A stretch of DNA of 64,000 bases from Diphasiastrum complanatum (taxonomy: Eukaryota; Streptophyta; Lycopodiopsida; Lycopodiales; Lycopodiaceae), in NCBI GenBank assembly GCA_029204225.1, contig CM055095.1, forward strand, positions 19,739,450-19,803,449. Reading direction: 5' to 3'. Under the pieces are notes generated by a model. The model was not told the origin of the DNA and did not search any database. It saw only the letters and a program-made list of their open reading frames with translations. Every line of letters starts with the position of its first letter. The first letter of the stretch is position 1. The position numbers and the translations under genes are program-made. This document shows, one piece after another, positions 34,585 to 46,332 of this stretch.

Positions 34585-35162
34585 CTTTTGAGCCATTTAC
34601 TTGAGTATCAAGTAAATGTCCTTCAAGATCAGCTAACTGAAGTGATCCATTGTTAAAAACTTCTATGACTTTTTAAGGTCCCATCCATCTGGTATGTAAT
34701 TTTCCAAGAAACAACATGTGTTTGTTATCATACAGAAGCACGTAGTCTCCTCGTTTGATTTTTATTATTTTAATGGATTGGTCAAAAAAAAAATTCTTTT
34801 ATTCTGAACTCGTTTAGTCTCGATTAATGAACGACAACAATCCTCCTCCAGTTACGTCAATGATATCGTGTTCATCCATTCGCTCTTCATTACTAATGCA
34901 AAACGTCAGAACTTCGAATTCTATTGGTAATATGGAATGCATTCCATACACAAGATAGTATGGAGTCTGCCTAGTTGTGATCTTTTCAGCAGTTCTGTAT
35001 GCCCATAAAACATATGGTAACTTTTGATCCCAATCAAAAGAATGTGTTTCCATTACTTTATTCAAAATTTTACACAAAATTCTGTTTCCCCGTTCCGTAA
35101 GCCCATTCACTTTTAGATTATATGGAGTAGTTTGGCAATGCGTAATAGAAAAGTATGACAAC
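34585..35162 (-). pseudogene. gypsy F-family integrase C-terminal fragment, second copy
   Basis: Minus-strand integrase end: MLSYFSITHCQTTPYNLKVN, LTERGNRILCKILNKVMETH, DWDQKLPYVLWAYRTAEKIT, TPYYLVYGMHSILPIEFEV, then sequence to about 34600 with broken frame. The 210 bases 34950-35157 are about 95% identical to 43327-43542 of gypsy F. This copy carries the uninterrupted site where gypsy E entered F. The reading frame is open from unrelated upstream sequence: the 206-codon ORF 34814-35434 crosses the join and its first ~90 residues are not integrase. Confidence 0.8.
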
Positions 35163-36243
35163 ATATTGATGAAATCCATATTGATGCGTCCCGAAAAGGC
35201 TCTCTCATGAATACCCATTGCAGTAAGTAGAGGCTCCGCATGGGTCATCCACTGAGTGACCATGCTTGTGCTAGGAAGAATCATTATATCCGTTGCAGAT
35301 GGGACATCACGATGGATAGTATAGCGCAGAGACTGGGAAGTATCGGTAGAAGACATGATGATCAGAAAGGAATTATAAACGCATGAAAGTGTCTCAGAAG
35401 GAAATGCAGGAAATTTGGAAGGCTTTGGTCGCAAGAAAAATTCACAAGAGCTTCGCTAGCACAAGTGAGGAATGAATCGAATTCAGCCAACTTATAGGTG
35501 AATTTGGTGGGTCCATTACATTGAAAAGTAGTTGGGCTGATCAGTTCTGAAAAAAAATTTTCAGGCAGGTATAGTACTGTAAAAATAGGCTATAAAAATC
35601 TCGGCGAAGGTTTCTAGGGATCTGACCCTATCAGGCGAACGTTTTTCAGGGTTGACGAAGGATGAACCTTCGCCCAGGAGGGTCCTTTGCCCAGGTACTA
35701 TCATAAATGCATTTTTTCACAATCTGAACCTATGGACAATCTAGTTTTGACATTTTAAGATCATCTTGCAGGTCGACGAAGGTTCATAATGAGGTTATGA
35801 TGCTCGGCAAAGGTTCCCAAAAAGGCATATCACTGAACATTCGTCTGACTCAAAAATTGAATTTTCTCTTGTCAGAAACCTTCGCCCACCTCAATTTAGA
35901 TAAATCAAGGGCGGATGTACAGTCTGAGAGCTCAGCGAACGTTTCTGATACTGTATTGGCCAAATCTGCCCAAACCAGTGGTTTTCTAAGGCATTTTCCA
36001 TAAAAATACTATGTTTCCTTTTTCTTATGCTGATAACTTCATGACTTTTGCTCATCAGTCTTTTCTTATTGTTTTTCTTTTTTTTTAACTGTCTTTTTCC
36101 AAAAAAAGTCAACAAATTAATTACTAAAGACAAAAAATTGAAAACAAATAAAATGAAAAAATCTATTGAGATCAAACTTGCTGAACTGACGGAGCAGGCT
36201 GCCAAAACTTGCGTAATCGGCTGCCATTTATCGGAGTATCAAA
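35163..36243 (-). other. gypsy E 3' non-coding region and unidentified N-terminal ORF part
   Basis: Downstream of the E integrase stop. Between 35600 and 35945 the GCGAAGGTT motif and its reverse complement recur about nine times, as in the E leader. At 35374-35163 a short coding stretch starts MSSTDTSQSLRYTIHRD and includes WMTHAEPLLTAMGIHERAF before fusing to F integrase. It faintly recalls the start of a plant mobile domain, but this is a guess. The E 3' LTR is not present. Confidence 0.45.
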
Positions 36244-37330
36244 TCATTTTCCATCCAAGTGCTCAAGAATTATTGTGCCATAGTTCAAGATTTCCTTCAC
36301 TTTATACGGGACTTCACCAATAAACTTCAACTTACCCTTGATCAGCTTGGTTTTGTACATCAATGCAAGATCTCCTGCTTCCAAATCTTTCTTGTGCAAT
36401 CGACGATCGTGCCATGCCTTGTGGCGGGCTTTCTCTGCTGCTAAGGTATGACCTAAAATCAATCGGGTTTCACATTATATGTGCAACGCTTCATGACGAA
36501 GTTGTAAAGACTGATTATCATTTAATCGTTCCGTTGCTGCTATGCGTAAAGATGGGATTAAAAATTCAATTGGCATAATAGCATCTTGACCATAAACCAG
36601 TTGAAAAGGTGAATGATTTGTACTATTTTTGTAAGTGGTTATGAATGCCCATAATGCTGCATACAGTTTATGTTCCCAATCAGACCGACTCGCCTCAACT
36701 ATCTTTGTCATAATGGTGCAGAGAATCTTATTGGAAGACTCAGCTTGGCCATTCCCTCTGGGATAATGGGGAGTACTAAATCTGTGTATAACAAAAAAAA
36801 TCTTTCAGTAAACACTTTATTGATTGGATAACAAAGTGTGTACCCCGATCACTGACAATTTCGATCAGACATCCAAATTTGATATAATATTTTCATATAG
36901 AAACTTGGCCGTAGATTTCGCATTAGCCACTTTGATAGCTTTGGCTTCAACCCACTTGGTCATATAATCAGTTGCGACGATAATATATCGGGCCTGAGAT
37001 CCTTGCATAGCGGGATGAATAGGACCAACATAATCCAGTCCCCATTTTTCAAACGGTGCTTGCGATAAAACCGGATGTAAGGGTTCATAATTCTATCGAG
37101 TAGGCCGTCGTGCTCGCTGGCAGACATCACATGTCCGAATAAAATTTTCTTGTCCTTATGAAGCGTAGGCCACCAACAACCGGATCGCAAAAGTTTGCGA
37201 ACAATAATATCTATAAAGAAGTGTCCTCCACTCATGCCATCATGTGAAAACATGATTAAATCTGATACTTCATGCGATAAAACACATCTTCGTAAAATAT
37301 TATCCACGACGATACAATTGTCCTACAATT
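36244..37330 (-). pseudogene. gypsy E integrase
   Basis: The H2C2 region begins GGHFFIDIIVRKLLRSGCWW and continues, after a frame change, through IRTCDVCQRARRP. First Asp block LDYVGPIHPAMQ, second IVSDRGTHFVIQS, and Glu in GNGQAESSNKILC, all visible once frames are joined. Next come WEHKLYAALWAFITTYKNS, SPFQLVYGQDAIMPIEF and the C-terminal GDLALMYKTKLIKGKLKF with a final LEHLDGK. At least four frameshifts or stops lie between 36780 and 37100. It would insert the element cDNA if intact. Confidence 0.83.
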
Positions 37331-39172
37331 AATTGATAAGGCTGAGCCTTATGAATCAATTGTATTTTCTGTACTTTTGTCAAAGAGTCATTCGGTTGTC
37401 CTAGCATCAGGTACTCAACAATATCTGTCGCCCACTCAGGTACTGCTTCAACATAGAACAACGCAGCATCTGGCAGTTCATCATCCACTTCAGTATCAAC
37501 TGGTGCAGATTCAATTCGCGAAACGTGATCGGCTAGATAATGTTGCTTCCCCTTTCTGACCACAATTCGAAAGCCAAATTCAGTCAATAATAATAACCAT
37601 CTTGCAATACATCCAGTATTACACGTCTTATTTACCAAGTAAAGTAACAGTCGATGATCCGTATAAAATGCAAAGTGCGTTTCCATGATGTAGTGACAAA
37701 ATTTCCGAACAAAAAAAAATCATGGCTAGCGCTTCACATTCTGTTGTTGAATAATTCTTCTTTGGATCTGTAAGCTGTCTGCTTGCAAATCGTATAAGAT
37801 AATCCTTCTTATAATCACCTGGCTGCGTCAAAATTGATCCAATGGCGTATTTTGAGGCATCCGTATGAACATGAAACTCTAATGTCCAATCTGGAGAACG
37901 CAGAATTGGTGCTGAAGATAATGTTTTTTTTAACTTTTCAAAGGCTTCTAATGCCTCTACTGTCCAAATAGGAACAATAGCTAATTTGTATATAGGTCGT
38001 GCTAAATCCGCAAAGAAGATAATAAAAATACGATAGTAGTTCCCATGACCCATAAACACATAAACTCCTCGAATTGTTGCTGGCGGTGGCAATTCCACAA
38101 TAACTTTGATCTTAGAATAATTAGTGGCAATACCATGTCTTGATATCACATGTCGAAGCACCACTCCGTGAGAAACCCATATCTGGCATTTTTCTGAATT
38201 TAGAGAAATCTGGTATTTGCGGCATCTTTCAAAAACTTTCTCCAATCGATCCAGGTGGTCTGTATCTGTACTATGAACTCCCAAGTCGTCCAAGTAAATT
38301 TCAAGAAATTTGTGCAGATAATCTTTAAAGGCAAATTGCATTACTCTTTGGAATGAACTTGGTGTATTACAGAGTCCAAACGGCATTACTTTGTAAGCAT
38401 AGGTGCCCCATTCTATTGCAAAAGCAGTTCTGTGGCAATCGGTAGTGCAATCTTAACCTGGTTGTAACCACTAAATCCATCCAGGAAACTATAAGCTTCC
38501 GCTCCAACAAGGCGATCCAAAATGATCCTTCCGTGTCACTTTATTCAATGCTTTGAGATTCACACAAATTCGCGATTTCCCATTTTTCTTAGGAACAATG
38601 ACAATTGGTGAAATCCATTCGGTATGCTCGATCTCATAAATGAAATCAGTGTCAAGCAATCTTTGAAGTTCTTTCTTTATCAGATCTGCCACATTAGGAT
38701 TACAACGATAGAACTTTGTAACCTTTGGTACTGCATCAGGTACTAAAGGTATGGTATGTTCAATGACTGATGTTGGAATACCCTTCAAATCTTGATAAGA
38801 CCATGCAAAGCAATCTTGATACTTAATAAGTAATAAACAGAGTGCTTGATACTGTTCAGGAGTAAGTTGTGATCCCATTTGTACAATCTTTTCCGGTTCT
38901 CCTGGTTCTGCAAGATTCATTGGCTGCATCCTAGCTAGGCCATCGTAAACCTCTTTTGATTCCGGCATGTGTTCTTCAGGTTCACGATGTGCTTTAGGTA
39001 ACATGATAACCACATCATCCAGTGTATAACGTTTAAAATGCTCTGGCATATCATGTTGGACTACATTTGCTTGTTCTTTTTCAAAAGGACTTGTCTTGGA
39101 TCTTCGTTTAGTCTTCTTAGCAGTAATTGATCGTGGAGGTGATGACTTTCGAGATGATAAATCTTTCTTCAC
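37300..39172 (-). pseudogene. gypsy E RT and RNase H
   Basis: RT opens after a basic linker (SRKSSPPRSITAKKTKRR) and a spacer whose wording (MPEHFKRYTLDDVVIM) recurs at 185-330. Blocks: YRCNPNVADLIKKELQRLLD, EWISPIVIVPKKNGKSRICV, a frameshift near 38500, MPFGLCNTPSSFQRVMQFAF and the catalytic LEIYLDDLGVHS. RNase H follows with HTDASKYAIGSIL, YSTTECEALAMI and FYTDHRLLLYLV, which are the expected acidic residues. The tail leads to HYLADHVSRI and an acidic linker before integrase. Two breaks (about 38500 and 37690) inactivate it. Confidence 0.87.
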
Positions 39173-39211
39173 AGGTGAAGACTTCCTAGACGATGATGTC
39201 TTACTGGAGAT

Positions 39212-41349
39212 CTAACTTGAAGAATCATTCATGACTTTTCCTTTGTCTTTATCCAATAGAGGTGGCACTTCCTTTGAATCGATCTTTTGAGGGAGATTTT
39301 CATATTTCAGGACCATATTATAATGTTGCTTTGCTTGTTTCTTCATCATCGGACCTGTGATCCTGTCTCCCTTCAATATAACTGCTTTGGGCGATTTGAT
39401 TGTTGGTTCATCAGAAACATTATGCACTCCAAATTTGGTCGGATCCATATGATATAGAATCTGTTCATCCGTAAGTTCTGCATTGCTATCATAAGTTAAG
39501 GCATGGCTCATTGGTATGAGATCATCCTCAATTGGATCTGGTATAGGTTTCGTTGATATCCAGGCTACATTCAACACATTTAGTGGAAACGTGATTGGCG
39601 TATCCAAAGTTTGATCTAACAAGAAGATCTCGCTCATCTCTGATTGAATATCTTGTTGACACATATATCCTGCTGTACAATCAATTTTTGCAAGAGCTTC
39701 GTTTCAATTGACAGTATCCGTTTGAGAATCGTAGTGAACTCCCAATTTTTTCTCTGGTCAATCACAAGTGTGATCCGTTGTTGATGAATCGTCATCCACT
39801 TTTTGAACCACTGGCTTGATAGTCCAAGTCGTAGGATCAACTTTAACTGCACGTTCACGATTTTCAAAAGTGATTTTGCCGGTAACCCAGTTATGAATTA
39901 CTTGCGCAACTTATAACCATGGACGTCCTAAGAGAACTCGGTAGACATTTGGTGCTTCTGGTAAGTCCATCACGACGAAAGTAATGACGAACTGTACTCC
40001 TACAATCTTGAAAGGTATTTCTTCTACCATTCCTCAGTCACGACAGAATGGTACAAATTTTCTTTTATTTGGGCATTCTGCAACTCTGTGATTTTCTCCA
40101 CATGCAAAGCATCCAAGTGGTGCTCTGGCCCAAGTTCTCGAGGTTTGTTGTTGAGCGGCAGCATAAATGGCATATTGTTCTGAAGATCCACCTTCTTGAT
40201 CATTACCGTAGCTCCATTGCTCAACACTTCCGTAAGGTTCTGGTTCCATCAAATTGGCAGGAGGAGTGGAGTGTTTTGGTGGGGCAGTCAAGGCTAGACG
40301 TTGCGAGTATCCAAGAATAGATTGTCGCAGTCTTGCTGCTGGATTGCCTCCATATTGTGGATCTCGATATTCTATCTGGGCATACCGTTGTTAAATTATC
40401 CGAGGGTTGAAGTTGCAAAAGACAGTCTCATAGTCAGGTGAATTACACAAATGGCAAACACTGATTTCCATTTGTTTTTTCAATTGAGGACACTCGTTCA
40501 CTGTGTGATTTTCTGTACAAATAGAACACCAAACATTTTCCCTGATAGGAAAAGTCTTTGCAAACTTCTTAGGTTCCTTGTTTGCTTCTCCGTGGAAATT
40601 TTCCAATGCTTTGATCTTCTCATCAAATTGCAACTGCAACTTTTTCATCTGTTTCTGCTGGGTCTTCCCAAGTTTCTCAAACTCACTGAGCATCATTTTT
40701 GCAGTAGCATTGGCATCCGTTGATGCAATAGTGGTAGATGTGGTAGTAGTCTGCCCTGCTGTATAAGGCAACATACTGACATTCGGCTCATCATCTGAAT
40801 CTTCATCCTCCTCCCGAATTGCATCGTCCATCGCATTTTGCAAAAGTGCGTACTCGTTATGGCGTTTCAGCTAACGTTTGATCCGTTTAGGTAGACCTGA
40901 CAAAAACCACATAATCATTGCATTTTCACTAATCAGCTCAAGCTCACATTCAGACCTAAGACGTTTCACCCTTTCAATGTAATCTCGAACCATTCCCGCT
41001 TTCCCATTTTAATTTTACTTTAAAGTAGGAAAGGGTCTTCCATAAACGTCCGCGCTTTGAATCGTGTGATAAGGGCTCGTTTAACAATCTCCCAATCGGT
41101 ACGCTCAGTTTCATCTTGGTTATAGTACCAATCTTGTATTGTGCTTGTTAAGGCCATAGGAAACAACTTAAGTTTATCTTGAGGATAAACCTCACCATAG
41201 ACCTCACAGGATTCAGCATAGATCTGGAGAAATCTAACTGGATCTGTTTATCCATTATATTTGGCTAGATCCAATCGGGGTGCTCTTCTAACAATAATTG
41301 GATTGACCTCCTGTGGAGCACCTCCAGGAGCAGCTCTAGGGGCAGCCAT
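39212..41349 (-). pseudogene. gypsy E gag and protease remnant
   Basis: Gag starts at the ATG of MAAPRAAPGGAPQEVNPII, with the retrotransposon gag core FPMALTSTIQDWYYNQ, ERTDWEIVKRALITRF and MWFLSGLP. A Gln/Lys-rich coiled region (EKLGKTQQKQMKKLQLQF) follows. Three knuckle-like motifs come next: CSICTENHTVNEC, a degenerate CHLCNSPDYETVFC and CFACGENHRVAEC. After them IPFKIVGVQFVITFVVMDLP and RVLLGRPWL resemble the end of a gypsy aspartic protease, but the DTGA/DSGA active site is not seen. At least six stops or frameshifts break the reading. Confidence 0.78.
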
Positions 41350-42582
41350 CTTTACAAATTTAGATCAAATCGATAATGAGATTGGATAAATTTTTTCAAA
41401 AAACAATTTCAGATTAGATCTGCTAGCTCTATTTTACTTTTCAAGAATCAGATTCTATATGATGAAAACCTACCCAAAATTCGATCAATCGATACTTCTT
41501 AAAAATGATAAATCTCTCAGAGTCCAATTCAGAATATATCAGATTTGATCCAAATTTTGACAGAGACTTGATCTGGAAAATTAGAAACTAAAAACAGGAC
41601 TTGCGAAGGTTCTCTAGGCGAAGGTTGTCTTGGCGAAGGTTCAACAGTGCTATTTTGGGATAAAAAAAACTCTCTAAACACTTTTCTGGCAATTTCTTGG
41701 GAAATAACCTTCGCCGACTTCTCAGATGGAAGATCTGACACAAATAAAACTATGGACAACCGGACGAAGGTTTTTGACACAAGAAGATACATTTTTTATA
41801 ATCTGACAAGGGTAAAAATCTAAATTTTTTGTGATCTGATCAAGAAGAATCTTCGCCGAACTCAAAAATAGTAGTTTACTATAGATAGAATGTTTTGAAA
41901 TCTCGACGAAGGTTCTGGCGAAGGATCAAGAGTAATACTGGTAATTTTACAAAAAAGTGACTTTTTTTACAAAAATATGACAATATGACAACTGATCCTC
42001 TAAAAACCTTTTTATTTTTGGTATTATTCTTCGTCGACCTGGCAGCAGATAGATCTAAATCACATATAAGCACAGTGAATCGGGCAAAGGTTCCTTTCTG
42101 TATTTTTGAGGGTTTTGATCATTTTTGGTATTTTTTTGGTGGTTTTTCTGATGTTTCTGAAAATCTGCTGGGAATTAATCTTCGCCCTTCAAACTGAAGG
42201 TTCTGTAGACAAAACCGAAGGTTTTTGCAACTCAGCGAAGGTTTCCTAAAAGAGGGTAAAAAGTTCTAAGCTCTGATGACGCTTTTTGCCTCTTTTTGAC
42301 CAAATTTGACAGATTTGACCGATTTTTGTTATTTTTACAGATATCTCAGATCCAAATGGATCTTAAGATTGGTGATCTGAATAGCTTTCCCTATTTAATA
42401 ATCAGATTAGATTTCAAACAAGCAAATCCACTCAAATCTAGCAAAATCAATCCCAAACTAATCCTAAAATGCAGATTTAACACTATTCATGCCATGACAA
42501 GATGCCTAATGCAAGCTAACCATCAACCAAACATGCTGCAAACTGAAAAATTGGCGTAGCTCCCCGACAATGGCGCCAAAAT
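41350..42582 (-). other. gypsy E leader with tRNA-Asp-type primer-binding site
   Basis: About 1.2 kb between LTR and gag. The minus strand at 42561-42578 reads TGGCGCCATTGTCGGGGA, very close to the TGGCGCCGTTGCCGGGGA PBS of many plant gypsy elements. The leader has about a dozen GCGAAGGTT-type motifs in both orientations between 41600 and 42245, and no convincing ORF. Confidence 0.85.
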
Positions 42583-43326
42583 TGTAGTGGGTTTCTTTCC
42601 TTGCCTAACCTAAATCCAAGATCTAGTCAATCTAGCATCAAAGAGACGGAGTTAGTTGTCACGTGGAGGTTCATTCCCATGAGAGCGATAGTATAGTTCA
42701 GATTTTAACATGAATGGAGGACCTAACACTAATATCCATTAACACTTAGCATTAACACTACATCCATTAACCCTACTTCCATTAACCCTAAATCCACAAC
42801 AATGATAGAAACTTACTCTTCTCTCTGTCCCTTTCTCTCTCACAAAAAGCATAAGAAATAGCAATCCCAATAATGATCAGATCCAACAATTAGCAAAATC
42901 CAAAGAAAGCATGAGAAATGGAGTAAAAGAAAGGAAGAGCAAGGACATTCATCAATCCATTTCTAAAGAGAACCAATTTGCTTTATTGAAATGAGAAAAT
43001 GAACATGAGGAGCAACTCGAGTTGGCCCCTTTTTATAGTAGAGTGAATCCTATTGGTCCAGTCTTGCCTCTCTTTTGATTCAAATTTAAAAAAGTGTGGG
43101 AACCATCAAAATTGGAGGGAAACCCAACTTTATTCACTAACTTGACATTTAGGCCCTGCGACATTAAAAGTCCCGCAAAAAGGCCTAAAGTCCTTTTATT
43201 AACTTTTAACTAATCAATCAAATAACTATGTGATCATTGGGTTGGACTTACACACGCAGGGTACCCAATTCCTCTCACTTATTAACTAGGTTTAGGGTTG
43301 CCTTGGGATCCGCAAACCCTCCAACA
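42583..43326 (-). repeat. gypsy E 5' LTR
   Basis: A 744-bp unit starting TGTTGGAGGGTTTGCGG at 43326 on the minus strand and ending CCCACTACA four bases before the PBS. The plus-strand copy shows repeated attaaccct/ccattaac words near 42730-42790, a short tandem array. Flanked on the right by ACAAG and gypsy F integrase. The partner LTR is absent from the window. Confidence 0.8.
43027..43038 (-). promoter_or_regulatory. TATA box in the gypsy E LTR
   Basis: The minus strand reads CTATAAAAAGGGG about 290 bases into the LTR, a strong plant TATA context with no competing copy nearby. It would mark the U3 promoter, with transcription starting about 30 bases further on. Confidence 0.65.
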
Positions 43327-45304
43327 ACAAGATAGTATGGAGTTTGCCTAGTTGTAATCTTTTCAGCAGTTCTGTATGCCCATAAAATAGATGGTAACTT
43401 CTGATCCCAATCAAAAGAATGTGTTTCCATTACTTTATTCAAAATTTTACACAAAATTCTGTTTGTCCTGTTCCGTAAGCCCATTCGCTTTTAGATTATA
43501 TGGAGTGGTCAGGCAATGCGTAATAGAAAAGTATGACAACATGGCCTTGATGGTCTGATTAAGGAAGTGTGTTCCCCTATTGCTAACGAGTTCTAAGGGA
43601 CATCCATATCGTGTGATCATGTTTTGGAATAAAAAAACTACTATAGTCTTAGCATCGTTTTTAACTGTGGCTTCGGCCTCTACCATCTTGGTAGCATAGT
43701 CCGTGGCAACGAGAATGTAACATCGACGAGTTTTAGGGATGATCGGTTTGATAGGCCCAACAAAATCTATCCCCCACTTCTCAAAAGGTGCTAAGGGAAT
43801 AATTGGAGTAAGTGGCCAATGCATCGTGAAACTGGGTCTCCCCATCCTCTGACATGCATCACATTTTTGAATGAATATTTTAACATCTCTATAGATGGTA
43901 GGCCACCAATATTTAGCATTAAGAATCTTTTTTGCAATATTTTTAAGAGCATAGTGACCCCCTGAATCTTTCTCATGTAATGCACTTATTACAGCGGTCA
44001 TTTCGATTGGTTTTAAACATCGTCAAAGACTATCGTCAGCAGCTAATTTATACAATATTCTATTTATAATTGTATAAGGTCCTACTTTTGAAAGAAAAAC
44101 AGTTTTTTGCTGTTTATTAAAATGTTTAGGATAAATATGGTCATGTAAAAAATTAATAATGTCCATATAAATTGATGTTTCCAATTGAATACGCATTATA
44201 TGTTAATCCGGAAATTCATCAGAAATGGGATCAAACTGATTTTTCGTTTTGAGGCAGGATATATAATTAGCATTTTGATGATCCTTTCGCATAATAAATT
44301 GGGTAATCTATATTTTGATCATCTTTCTAACTAAGCACTACACCTATTGCAAATGATGATGTAACTACATATACATGGAACTTTTTAGCCCAATTCAGAG
44401 GTCTAACTCCAGTGGCTTCTGCTAATGACTATTTCAATTTATCAAAAGCTTGCTGATGGTCCTATGACCAATGATACTCAACGGACTTTTTTAATAAACT
44501 TGTTAAAGGAGTTACTACTATGGCATAATTCTTAATTATCCTACGATAATATCCTATGTGTCCTAGAAAACTTCTAAGCTCTCGTAGATTAGTTGGTTCT
44601 AATAATTCTAAAATCATTTTTACTTTTTTGATGTCGGCTTGTATACCGTCCTTCAAAATTTTATGTCCTAACAGGATGCCTTCTCTCATCTCAAAACAAC
44701 ACTTGGCTGGATGCAACTTAAGAGATGTCTCTTGACATCTTCTCAATGTCTTCTCTAATGCGTCTAAATGGTCTTTAGTTGATGAGACACAAAAGTCATC
44801 CATGAAAATTTCTAAAAGTCTCTTTGAACTTTTTGAAAAATGTTCATCATCATATGTTGGAATGTGGTAGGTGCATTACAAAGACCAAAGGGCATTTGCG
44901 TATACGCGTACGTCCCCCAATCAATGGTAAAAGTGGTCTTGGATCTATCTTCCTCTTTGATAAAAACTTGGTTATAACCTGAGAATCCATCTGAAAAGCT
45001 ATAACGTTCATGACTAGCTACTTGGTCAAGAATATTATCTGTATACCGCAGAGGATGATAATCCTTGGCTGTAGCAGCATTTAGTTTTCTAAAATCTTGG
45101 CAAACTCTAATCTTGTTCGTCTTCTTCTTAGGTACTATAACTATTGGTGACACCCACTCAGTGCTTAGAACATGATATATAATACCCGCTCTAAGACATC
45201 TATCTAATTCGTCTTTAACTAACAAGGAATACGTTGGATTCAATCTATATTGGTGCTGCCTAACAGGTATTGTTCCATGAATAAGATCTATTCTATGTTC
45301 GTCC
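43327..45304 (-). pseudogene. gypsy F RT, RNase H and integrase fragment
   Basis: From the right: NPTYSLLVKDELDRCLRAGI, EWVSPIVIVPKKKTNKIRVC, MPFGLCNAPTTFQHMMMNIF, catalytic LEIFMDDFCVSS, then LGHKILKDGIQADIKKV and a decayed RNase H (44460-44010). Integrase has H2C2 (GGHYALKNIAKKILNAKYWW, KCDACQRMG), first Asp in GIDFVGPIKP, but the second catalytic residue is Asn: LVSNRGTHF replaces LVSDRGTHF. After TPYYLV the frame enters the gypsy E LTR. The FMDD wording and domain order resemble Athila-like elements. The right end is cut at 45305. Confidence 0.87.
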
Positions 45305-45672
45305 TGTTGGATTTAATCCTCCTACTCTCCTAAATCCCAATTTTAATCTGCCTCCATTCATGCTGCATATTTTTCTAACTTTGTCACGCAGTCTGCATTT
45401 TAAAGGGGTGTGCTGAACTTACTCCTTCCTATATATATCTCATTTTTATTGTAATTGAGAATCGAGAGTTTGCATCTTTCTTGTTCCATCGTTGAGAGTG
45501 TAACTCTGAGTCTTTAGTGTTCTGTCGTACACAGTAGGAGAATCATGTGGATTGATCTTTTGATCCCTTGTTCAATTCTTATTGTCATATAAGATTCAAT
45601 GTTAGAGAATTAAACATTGCTCGTTGTTTAAGAATGAACATTAATGCATTGTCAATGGTGTAATTTCTTACA
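45305..45672 (+). repeat. possible solo LTR starting TGTTGGATTTA
   Basis: A 368-bp TG...CA candidate from TGTTGGATTTAATC to TTTCTTACA, with TATATATAT near 45430 and gypsy F cut exactly at its start. The start matches 32934. No target duplication was found (CGTCC against GTCGT), and the right end is uncertain. Confidence 0.45.
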
Positions 45673-46332
45673 GTCGTATGTTACTATTGTGAACTATCAA
45701 ATGGATAAACCTAGTATGATTAGAATCTAAGTTCATCTACCAGTCATATCAAATGAGATTAAGTTCCAAGTCTTTAACTCTATAACAAGTCACAGTATCT
45801 ATTTGGAAGTGAGATCCGATTTCTATCGTAGAACTCCATCTAGAATGTCGATGTTGTCGTTCATTGATGACTATGATTGTTGGTTTGAGCAATGCTTTGA
45901 GAGTTCTTGGATCTGGATGTGGAAACCAATTGTTCTAAATTAGTAGAACAGACTTATGTCTGAATCTTGGTCGATTAACTTTGATAGGGATGTATTCGGT
46001 TGTCAATGGAATCAAATTGTTAGACTTTTGTTGTATCTGTGAAGTCTAATAATTTCACTAAGATCTTTTATGAGACTCTATCTAATGTAAAGTTTGTTTT
46101 CTATATTCTATATTAAGATAGTATTGGCTCATAACTATAGAAAGTGCACTAATCTCCAATATTCATCCATTTATTATCTCTATGAGAACAATAATCATTT
46201 ATATTGTATTAAATTTGTGTAATTAAGGAGAACTCAGCCATGACATATGAGATCATCTTTTGGTGTCATTTTTTGAGAATGGTAAGCACCAATTGGAGAT
46301 TGAATAAATATCTTGAAATCAGATAACTATCT
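45673..46332. other. unassigned non-coding sequence
   Basis: A+T-rich, with no family-like ORF and no repeat found. It may continue the LTR-like unit to its left. Confidence 0.4.

Larger units (their letters stand above)
35600..43326 (-). mobile_element. gypsy element E, inserted in gypsy F
   Basis: Minus-strand Ty3/gypsy element in the order 5' LTR, tRNA-Asp-type PBS, ~1.2-kb leader, gag, protease remnant, RT, RNase H, integrase. The right end (TGTTGGAGGG on the minus strand) breaks gypsy F integrase at ACAAG. The left end, with the 3' LTR, is lost. Integrase follows RNase H, which is the gypsy order, and no chromodomain is recognised after integrase. The PBS and layout fit the Tat/Athila side of plant gypsy elements, but placing it needs a phylogeny. 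Confidence 0.85.

Noticed and set aside
45305..45672. Certain solo LTR with target duplication
   Set aside because: The start is credible because it recurs at 32934, but the flanks do not match, so it is listed only as a possible LTR.
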